Shown piece by piece: positions 41,719 through 51,530 of a stretch of 64,000 bases of DNA. Made by a program: the position numbers and the translations under genes. The notes beneath the pieces are model-generated. The model searched no databases. It was given only the letters and a program-made list of their open reading frames with translations, and was not told where the DNA came from. The number at the start of each line of letters is the position of its first letter. Within the stretch, counting starts at the first letter, position 1. Source of the DNA: Scenedesmus sp. ARA3 (lineage: Eukaryota > Chlorophyta > Chlorophyceae > Sphaeropleales > Scenedesmaceae); the NCBI GenBank assembly GCA_004335835.1, contig RWJK01001027.1:3618-67617 (forward strand), given 5' to 3'.

Positions 41719-42280
41719 GTTTAATCCTGTGTGCTGCTGTGTGTGTCAGATTGACTTCCAGCGGATGGGGCTGCTGCCTCAACAGCACCCTGAAGTCGGT
41801 TCACACTGGGTGAAACTTCTGTGACTGACTCAGCAAGACATACGTCTGTCTCGGTGAGATATACGTCTGTGTTGCATGCTGCGGTTGAAGATCCCTGATG
41901 CCCTTGTTGACGCAGACAAGCGATCGCGGATAAGCCTTCCTTCACACGTGTTGTCCATGGTACTGATTCTACAACGGCTCGTCCAAGAACTTGGCGGGAC
42001 CGACAGGTCTTGGCGGGTTCGCAACCCTTTTGCGTCTGCTATCTAAACACAACAGAAGACACCATAGGATAGTTATGCACTGTCAAATTCCTTAATGCCG
42101 ACAACCTGCTGCGGAATCCAACACAAGAGCAGGAGCGTCACCAGATCCGCGGACATTGCACCCACCAGGTTCAGCAGATCGGCATGCAATCCAGGCTCGC
42201 CCAACCATTACATTATCCAGGTTTGCCGGTGAGACAGGCTGGCCAGAATCATTTGGTGCACTAGTTTACAACCAGACCTG
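41719..42280. other. Upstream region of dynamin A
   Basis: No gene seen. A short imperfect tandem pair (AGA(C/T)ATACGTCTGT) lies at about 41837-41874. Confidence 0.45.
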
Positions 42281-42620
42281 ATGAGTGATAAGGGCCAACG
42301 ACGAATCAGTGCCAGAAAACCATCTACCAGGTGCCCTCACCGCTTGTGGGCTTTCTGGCACCATGGCAGTGGTTTGCAGTACGCAATGCAGTTGCCAGAT
42401 ATCCAGTATGCCTGTACTGCTGGAGGCGGTGCTGTTCCTGCCCAGCTACAGCATAGCCGCGTCACTGACTGCTGCAGCAACAAACAGCAGCAGCAGCAGC
42501 AGCATATGCAGCTGATTGGCATAGCAGCAGCCAAGGCGGCTGGCCTGTGGAGCAGCGACAGCTGGGTGCTGCTGCTGTTGCTGTAATGTGCCATGCTGCG
42601 GATGCCAAGCACCATCAAAC
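42281..42620 (+). pseudogene. Decayed partial copy of the 32.6-kb membrane protein gene
   Basis: The sequence follows the first exon of the gene at 32645 from about 32760 to 33190: GGTGCCCTCACCGCTTGTGGGC, CTGTACTGCTGGAGGCGGTG, GTGTGGAGCAGCGACAGCTGG-like blocks. It has internal deletions (for example the DQAADVLLAL part), frame changes and an in-frame TAA. No second exon follows. It lies between the two dynamin paralogues in the same orientation as the parent gene. Confidence 0.82.
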
Positions 42621-43450
42621 TCTACCACAACACCCCTGGGAGCGACACTCCAACATGCTGAGTACATATGTATTGTACGCTGTGATGCACGCCATCGACA
42701 CCATGTCCAGGGCACTGTCTGGAATGCTTTCCAAGTATGGCAACCAAAAAACCCCTTTGAGCTTCTGGGTGGCTCCTGTTTGGCATCCCCAGTCCCTTGC
42801 TGGTGGAAGATGCAGCTTTGCGTAACTGGAACTGCTGCCGCTGCATCCATCATGATGATTAAACCTGAAAAGCCACCAGCTGCCACAGATGTCACGCTGC
42901 AGGCAAGCGCATCACAAGGTGGTCTCATTTGGGCTGTCAACTTCAGGCCTGCGACGTGGACAGTAGCAGCACAAGCAGAGTGCTTTGTTGACGGGTGCCG
43001 GGCAGCACACAGGGAAGTGGCGCTGCCGATCATGCATGAGAGCGCTGCTGACTCGACTAAGCTACAGCACAACATACTCTTGTGCAGATTGCATTGCATT
43101 GACTGACCTGTACAACATGCAGCAGCACTAGCACCAGACAAGACATCCACCAATGTTTGTGAAAAAAGTCAAGGATTGCATGGCAAGCAATGCGTGAAGC
43201 CCCACACAACCAGGTGCCACCTGTGCTCGCTCATTCCAGAGAACTATGCACGTGTTGGCAGCGCACCTTGTGTGTGAGAGGCAAGGCGACTGAAGTTGGA
43301 GCGTGATCTGCTCCCGCTGAGGTCTTCACCCGAGCTCAGCTGCATAGAGGAGGCGGAACAGTGGCCTGGAGGGGGGTGGGGGTGGGGCCCTGGGCTGCGT
43401 GTTGGGTTCTGCCTGGCTCGAGTTGGGGATGGCAGTAAACAGTAGCAGTG
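42621..43450. other. Unassigned stretch 3' of the RING gene
   Basis: Open frames of up to 172 codons (plus) and 235 codons (minus) exist, but they overlap each other and the decayed gene copy and show no domain. The sequence is of ordinary base composition with no terminal repeats; it may be old mobile-element or gene debris. Confidence 0.4.
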
Positions 43451-45930
43451 CTAGGAGAAGAACACGCCATGGATGTGCTGCGTGGATGGCACCCTGCACA
43501 CAGGGCACGGCACAGCTGCACTGCCAGGCTCAGTAGCAGCGCCACTCTGCGCACTGTCAGCAGCTCCACGCTGCTGCTGCTGCTGCTGCAGCTGCGCCGC
43601 ACATGCCTCACACAGTGCCAGGTGCTTGCAGGGCAGCAGCAGCACGCTGCGCGGCGCATCAAGGCACACCACGCAGCTCTTCAGCTGCTGCAGCTCCTCT
43701 GCTGCCGCACGGTCCTGCGGCAGGCCTGCAGCTGCAACAGCTACACCAGCAGGCTCTGCGTACTGCTGCTGTTGCTGCTGTTGCTGGTTTTGCTGAGGGT
43801 GACCAGCCCAGGCATGCTGCCTGGACTCCTGCTGCTGCTGCTGCTGCTGCTGCAGCTGTGGTACGCGAGTCGCCTGCAGCCACAGCAACACAGGGCAAGG
43901 GGGATGCCAGTACATTTTATGCAGCGCGCACTGGAAGTTTATGAGAGTATTCACTCACCACACGCAGTGTCATGCGCGCTGCATGGCCCGCACTCCACTG
44001 CCGGCTGGGATGTGTACATGCGCCTCCTCGCCCTGTCAACGTCGCGCACATGCCGCGCAGCACAATGGCGCTCACCTGTTGCCGCACAGGGTCCAGCAGC
44101 AGGTGCTGCCCATCGCCCAGCCGCGCCTGCTGCAGGCTGAGCTGCAGCTGGTCTTCAAGCAGCATGAAGCGGCAGGCCTCAAAGTAGTCCCACAGCAGCA
44201 CCACTTCTGCATCAACGCCAAACGCTGCGCATGCACGCTGCTTCACGACCTGCAGCGATTCCTGCAGGCAGCATGAAGCGGCAGGCTTGGAAATAGTTTC
44301 ACAGCAGCACAGACTGAGGGTCAACGCCAAACGCTGCGCATGTGCGCTGCTTCACAGCAGGGAAATGGCAGCGAGAAGTGCTTGCAGGAAGGGCTGTGGG
44401 TGTGCTGCGCCGCTGCTGGTACAACAGGGTTGCCACAGGACCGATTATTGCGAGTGAGTATGGCGGGATGCCAACCAACACACTTCTACTGGTGAGCTAA
44501 TGCTGCTGCAACTCTTGCAGGCAGACTGCAGACAAAAAAGAACAGAGAGGCGTTGCTTGCAAATGCCATCATGTGACAGAAGCTGCTGGCGTGGCATATG
44601 CTCACCCAGGGCTGCGCTTCAATGCTTATGGTGTCCAGTTGTTGCGCGCTGCTGCCAGCTGCTGCGCAGTGCACCTCCAGCTGCAGGGTGGTGCTGCTGC
44701 TGCATGGCCTGCCTTGTTCCTGCTGTGCTGTCTGCAGGTGCGAAACACCGCATGTCCATGACCCAACAACGACACAACTGAGGCTTTGAGCCTGTGGTCT
44801 TTGAGCGAGCAATACCATATGCATGTGTGGTTTGTTCTACGGCCGACGCCAGCTGCAGCACAACTGCTGTGCAAGCACCACATGAGGCAGCCCTTGCCAG
44901 CAAAGACACCGCAACATCAGCAAGACTCCTGCTGACAAAACCTGTGCTTCAGCCTCTGCATGCGTGCACATGCTCATAATTTTCTTACTTCAACCATCTT
45001 TGCATTTCCTCCTGCTATGCAACCTGTACAAGCAGCCTTCTCCCCGAACTCTCACCTGCCTCTGCTCCAGCAGTAGCGGTTGCCCATCCTGCATCTGCAG
45101 CTCGCCTAGCGTGCAGCAGAGCTGATCCTCCAGCAGCACATACTTGCTGTCAAGGAAGAAGTCCCACAGCAACACATGCTCAGGGTCCAGGCCATGAGCT
45201 GCACATGCCCTTGCTTTGACTTGCTGCAACGTCTCCTGCAGCGGTCAACAAACATTACTGGAAGAACTGTTTTGGTGTAGTTGGCCTGCTGTTCTAGCCT
45301 GTGTGTATAGTCAGGTTGTTGTGCAGTGCTGCAGCATGTTCCTGCAAGCCCCTTTGCAGCTGCGATGCACCAGGTGGTGCTGCTTTTGCTGCAGCTGTTG
45401 CTGCTCCCTGGTTGAGTTGAAAATGCAGCAACGTCCACATACGTTCAACCGTGCCAGCATCGTCATTGGTCCTTTCTCAGCCGAGTGCACAAGCACTTGG
45501 AGTCCTAGCCCGTCCGTCATCGCAAGGAACAGCTGTGGGCAACGGCACACACGTACTGTCAGTTGTACTTCACATATCTTCAAATATCGTCACACGCGAA
45601 GCAGGTGTATAGCCACCATGCTGCACATTGTAGCAAGCAATTTGAACGCGTGTACTTGATTTAGAACTTTTGCACCTGAGGTCGTTTACAGTACCTGCGG
45701 GTTACTGTCATTTTTGAACCGCACGGAATCTGTACCTGCCACAGCAGGCTTATCCGTGCCTGCAACGAGATCACTTTTTTGAAAAGGCTGGTGGGATCGC
45801 GCTTGTTAGGCGCTTCACCGGCGATTTGGACTAGACACAGGTGCCTGTACCTCAACAAGCAGTGAAATTCCTGCCATCCATCTACTGCCTTGATCTGGCA
45901 CACAGAAGCGCACATTGCTTCAGGAAGCAT
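43451..45930 (-). CDS. Ubiquitin-like + C3HC4 RING finger protein (putative E3 ligase)
   Basis: Model: exons 45930-45736, 45532-45443, 45235-45056 (A), 44261-44076 (B) and 43873-43451, all phase 0; 357 codons if all are used. The C-terminal RING is clear: CVVCLDAPRSVLLLPCKHLALCEACA...CPVC. Upstream is a Gln-rich linker. Exons A and B are homologous (ETLQQVKARACAAHGLDPEHV... / ESLQVVKQRACAAFGVDAEVV...LLWD(F/Y)F), and each supplies the helix and later strands of a ubiquitin-like fold of the kind found in USP-type deubiquitinases. The preceding exon (LQVLVHSAEKGPMTMLARLN) would supply the first hairpin. Only one of A or B can complete that fold, so they may be alternatives. The first two exons rest on splice sites and phase only. 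The start nearly coincides with that of dynamin B on the other strand. Confidence 0.62.
44300..44366 (-). repeat. Third, decayed copy of the RING gene UBL exon start
   Basis: A stretch reading VKQRTCAAFGVDPQSVLL on the minus strand matches the start of exon B and ends in a stop-containing frame. It lies just upstream of exon B in the transcript, showing that the exon-edge duplication continued after A and B arose. Confidence 0.75.
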
Positions 45931-47326
45931 GGTACAAGAAGAAAATGCTGCCCAGACTTTTGAGAAAAGCGCCTACAACGAGAAGTCAAGGAAGCTGATC
46001 AAGTTAGTCAACCAGCTGCGCGATGCTGGAGCACAGTTCCAACTGGAATTGCCTTGCATGGTAGTCTGCGGCAACCAGTCTGCAGGTAAGACACATCTGC
46101 AGGATGATACAAGGTTTATACCTCCAGGTTGAACACCTGTAAGGGACCGCGTGTGCCATGCATGCCACTGTGCTGTCTTTGGTTGTGATCTGCGGTGCTG
46201 GTTGAGCAACAAAGCGCGCATGTACACCGACTCACCACTGCACCACTATATCAACAGCACTGATCACCCGTTTTGCAGGCAAGTCGTCCCTGCTGGAGCG
46301 GCTGTGTGGTGTGAGGCTGCCACGAGCTGCAGGCACCTGCACCAAGTGCCCCACTGAGGTGAGGGGCCCTCGCAGTGCAACAATGTAGCAGCAATGCAGC
46401 AGCAATGCAGCAGCAATGCATGGGCAATGTCCAGTGCTTGACATGCTGACATCCCAAGCAGCAAGCGACGCTGTCACAAGCACGCTGCTGTTGCTGACAT
46501 ACATGCAGCCCTAGCCTGCTTGCAAGGGCCTGCACCTGCGGCACATACCAAGTTGTGTCCTGCCCTAGCCTCGGGGATGTCACTATAGCAGGCATGATGT
46601 GTGTTTCACCATTGACTGGGTGCACTAGGTGAATGCACTGCTGGTCTGCTGCTGCTGCTGCAGGTGCGCCTCTCCACAGCGCCCCCCACAGTGCCTGGTG
46701 CCAGCTGGTACTGCCAGATCAAGCTGCGCCGTGAATACAGCAAGGACAACAAGCAGCTGGAGACAGCACCAAAGGAGCTGGCCTTCAAAGCCCTAAACCA
46801 GGACCAGAAGGACCAGCTGCACCACTACATCGCAGCAGCACAGCGCGCACTGCTCAACCCTGATACACCGCTCGACATCTTCGTGCAGTACGCTGACTCT
46901 GCAGCAGCAGCAGCAGCAGCAGCAGCGGTAGACGCAGACAGTAACGGCGCAGCAGCAGAGAGCGGCCTTGCTGGCAGCAGCAGCGGCAGCGGCAGCAAGG
47001 CGGCTGTGCTTGCAGCTGCAGTTCCCGCTGACCAGCTGCAGTTCACACGCAATGTGGTGGTGCTGGAGATCACCGGTAAGAGCAGGTCGCTGTGCTGGCA
47101 GCGTTGTCGAGGGTCTGGCGGTGCTCCTGCCCCTTTCGACAGCAGCAGCGCTGTCAGGCAAAACTTCACGTGAATCCTTGCATTGCGGCTGACACCTGCC
47201 ACCAACCCCTCTGCCTTTGCTGCTTGTGGCGCTCTGCTGCTGCTGCTGCTGCTGCTGCCCTATCATGTGCTGATGTGGACCTGGCATTGATTGATCTTCC
47301 TGGCATCATCCAGACCGAACAGCCAA

Positions 47327-47382
<56 letters not shown>

Positions 47383-47453
47383 CCTCTCAGGTGCTGACGT
47401 GGACCTGGCGCTGACTGGCCTTCCTGGCATCATCCAGACCAAACAACCATTGT

Positions 47454-47488
<35 letters not shown>

Positions 47489-50400
47489 GCTGCTGCCCAG
47501 GTGCTGACGTGGATCTGGCACTGATTGACCTGCCTGGCATCATTCAAACTGAGCAGGCTGATTATGGGTCGAATGTGGAGCTGGTGCAGCAGCTGGTGCG
47601 GCACTACATATCCAGCAAGCGTGCCATCATTGTGGCAACCATAACTTGCAGGGATGACATCGACAACCAGGTGGGAAGCAAGGCCTGTGACTAGCAAGGA
47701 ACTACCATGGATTGTTGAGTGAGTGCTGCGCAGCCGTGGGACAGTGTAATTGAAAAGTGGCCACCATCACCTGCCAGCACGACGACGAGAACCAAGTGGG
47801 GGGGGGGCCTGTGACTGGCAAGGGACATCATTATTTGAGTGCTGCGCAGCCATGGGACGGTGTTGTTTTGAAAGTGGCCACAGGTGCAGCCAACCAGGTG
47901 CGGCTGTGTGTGTGATCAGCAAGGGACTATCATGGTTTGTTGAATGAGTGCTGCGCAGCCATGGGACAGTGTAATTCAAGAGTGGCCACCATCACCTGCC
48001 AGCACCACGTCGACAACCAGGTGCGGCTGTGCATGTGACTAGCACGGGACTACCATGGATTGTTGAATGAGTGATGCGCAGCCCATGGGACAGTGTTGTT
48101 TGTTATTTGTAGTGGCCGCCATTGCCTGCCAGGACGACAAGCAACCAGTTGTGGGGCGGTAGTGGCGTCATTGCTGTCATCTGCGCTGTGTTGCATTGTG
48201 CTTGGCAACCGCAAATGTCCTAACAGAACTGTCAGCAACTGCAAGGTTGCGATCAATCAACCAGGTGGGTGGGGTGCTGTGACAGCAGCGTTACCGCAAG
48301 GTGTGATTGCCTGGCTGCTGCACTGCCACGAGACGAGGCTGTTGTCACCATCACATTCAAAGGACATGGCTGTATGCTAATCGCTGTTAGTTGTGTTATG
48401 CTCTGCAGCTGGTGGTGCAGCTGGCACGTGAGGAGGACAGGGAAGGGCGGCGCACCATTGGCGTGCTCACCAAGGCCGACCAGATCGAGGCATGCACACA
48501 CGACACCTGGCTGCCGGTTCTGCAGGTGGGTGGGGTGGGGGGGGGCAATGCAAGGCAGGAACTGCATGTGCCTGCTGAGCAGTTTGCTGCAAACCAAACG
48601 TAGTGCAGCCTGCAGCAGCAGCAGCGGGGCACACACAACACCTGGCTGCCAGTGCTGCAGGTGGGTGGGGGTGGTTGGCGTGAATAAGGGGGCTGCAGCT
48701 GGCTGTGCTGCAGCTGGGTCGTACATAGTGAGGGCAGCAGCAGGGCACACACGACACCTGGCCGCCAGTGCTGCAGGTGGGTGAAGGTGGTGTGGGGTCG
48801 GCATTTGCTGCCGCACAAGGAGCCGGAGAGTGCTGAAGCATGCAGCTGCGGGAAATTGAGAGGTTGTACAACCTGCAGCATCCTGGGTGCTGCACGTGCT
48901 GCACATGCAATCACCATGCACATTGAATCCACACAGCGTGCAGCCAGCCGGCCACCAGACCTGTATAGGTATGTGAGATGGTACTGGTGGCCAGGGCGGG
49001 TCATGACGTGGGGTTTCTACGTTGCTGCTGCTGCCGCTGCTCCTGCTGCTGCTGCTGCTGCCGCAGGGTGAGAGCTACCCTCTGCGCCTGGGTTACTATG
49101 TGGTCGTCAACCCGTCCCAAAAAGACATCAACAACAACATGAGCGCAGCGGAAGCAGCAGCCAAAGAGGCGCATTTCTTTGCGACTGATGCCTTTTTCAG
49201 CAGTGATCCAAGAGTCAGCCGGACTGTGCGGGATCGCTTTGGTGTGGGTGCGCTGCGGCAGCAGCTGAGCAGGCAGCTGGTGGCGCTGACTCAGCGAGAG
49301 TTGCCGGGCATGAAGCACGCATTTGGAGCAGGGTCTGGCACAGGTGAGGCGGGGGTGTCCTTTTTGGAAAACAACATTGCGTTGAGTTCAAAATAAAAAA
49401 CAAAATTTGCGTTCTTTTCAAACATAACAAAAACAAAAACAAAGTATTTTATATTCATTCACATCAAAATATAAAGAAACAAAATGTTCATTCAATTCAA
49501 ACTTTGAAATCAAAAAATTCAAATTGTTGCTGACAGCGGTAAGGCAGCAGCACGATACGAACTGCAGTTCAATGCTTCAACACCCCTGGCAGCTCAGCGG
49601 TCGTAAGCTTTAATTGCAACTTGCCACAGCGACACAAGTGTCAGTGGCTGTTACGTACCTGAAGGCAGCTAATGTGAAGCCATGCATTGCGCTAGATATA
49701 CAAAGCTGTGATAGCAGGTTGACTGGTCAATATTATGCACGGTATGGCCATCCTCATTGCTGCATTTGTGGCATATGATTCTTCGACATACACTTGCCTG
49801 CTGCAGCCCGACCCCCTGCTGCCTGCTACTTGATCTGCCTGCTGCTGCTGCTGCTGCTGCTTGGTCCACTCCTTGCCACGCCTGCAATGGCACTGCTGCA
49901 GGTCAACAGCCAGCTGCAGGCGCTGCCGCCACCTCCCTCCTCTGACTGCAGCCTAGCTCTTCTCGCTACTACCCACTCAACCTGCTGCTGCTAGTTTCAA
50001 CAACTTGCGTTTTGCAACGGCTGCAGGTCAATAGCCAGCTGCAGGCGCTGCCCCCGCCTCCCTCGTCTGACTGCAGCCTAGAGCTGTTCAGGCGGCTGCA
50101 GGGCCTCAGCGACTCAGTCAAGGGCAGGGACAATGTGGTGTTTTTACTAACACACTGTTTGCCTCCGTTGTTTCTCGCTAAAACTGCCCTTTGCTGCTCC
50201 CGCTGGACCTGTTGCTGCTGCTGTTGCTCGGTCCTCCCTTCCCCATCCATCCCCATTCACCCACTTCTCCGCAGGTCACTGCCCAGCTGCAGGCGCTGCC
50301 GCCACCCCCCTCCTCTGACTGCAGCCTAGAGCTGTTCAGGCGGCTGTGGGGCCTCAGCCAGTCAGTGCGGGACGCAGTGCAGGGCAGGGGCGATGTGGCC

Positions 50401-50863
50401 TTCTTCGCTCTTATACAATCCTTGCTACCCTCATTGTGCTGCTGAAACCGCCTCCTGCTGCTCCAGCTTGATGTGCTGCTGCTGCTGCTGCGTCTGCCCC
50501 TCCACATGCTTACTGCTGCAGGTCAACAGCCAGCTGCAGGCGCTGCCCCCGCCTCCCTCCTCTGACTGCAGCCTAGAGCTGTTCAGGCGGCTGCGGGGCC
50601 TCAGCGAGTCAGTGCGGGACGCAGTGCAGGGCAGGGGCGATGTGGCCTTCTTCAGATCAGCAGACAGCCACTACCGCTCATTCAAAGATGCAGTGATGCA
50701 GGCTCGGCCCATCGTGCAGCTGCAGGGCTCCCAGCAGCAGCCAGTGGGGTTCACCTTTGGGGGTATTGCAGCCGCCGCTGCTGCTGCTGCTGCTGCCAGC
50801 AGCAGCAGTGCCCAGGAGCTGCAGGAGGACTCTCCTGACTTCTGGATGGTCACCCAGAACACT

Positions 50864-50897
<34 letters not shown>

Positions 50898-51479
50898 GTT
50901 CCGCTGCAGCAGCTGAAGGAGCAGCGGCCGCAGCACCGCAGCTGCAGCAGCAGCAGCCTTCTGTGGGTGTGATCACACTCGACAGGGTGCGAGAGCTGGC
51001 AGACAAGTACAGGACAGACGAGTTGCCGGAGTTTTTCCCTTTCCGTGTTGTCCAGGAGCTTGTGCAGGAGCTGAAGGGGCGCTGGGATGCTGCAGCGCAG
51101 GTGTGTGTCAACGCGTAGTAGGATAGGAATGAGTTCTCACGATAGAGCTTCAGGCCCATACCAGGCCTGTCCTTGTCCTTCTCTGATTTACGCGCGGAAG
51201 AGCATAGGCTCAAGCAGGCTCGCCTGCTTCTGATGCGTAGGACTTGTAACTNNNNNNNNNNNNNNNNNNNNNNNNNNNNNNNNNNNNNNNNNNNNNNNNN
51301 NNNNNNNNNNNNNNNNNNNNNNNNNNNNNNNNNNNNNNNNNNNNNNNNNNNNNNNNNNNNNNNNNNNNNNNNNNNNNNNNNNNNNNNNNNNNNNNNNNNN
51401 NNNNNNNNNNNNNNNNNNNNNNNNNNNNNNNNNNNNNNNNNNNNNNNNNNNNNNNNNNNNNNNNNNNNNNNNNNNNNNN

Positions 51480-51530
<51 letters not shown>

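Noticed and set aside
42446..43153. Minus frame of 235 codons as a gene or retroelement protein
   Set aside because: No reverse transcriptase, integrase or transposase motif is visible, and part of it overlaps the decayed copy of the 32.6-kb gene read backwards.
43448..44140. Plus frame of 230 codons opposite the RING exon
   Set aside because: The minus strand has the ordered C3HC4 RING and matching splice sites; the plus frame is low-complexity.
47750..48275. Centromeric or satellite DNA
   Set aside because: The units contain the end of dynamin B exon 4 and its donor, so they are local gene-derived copies.
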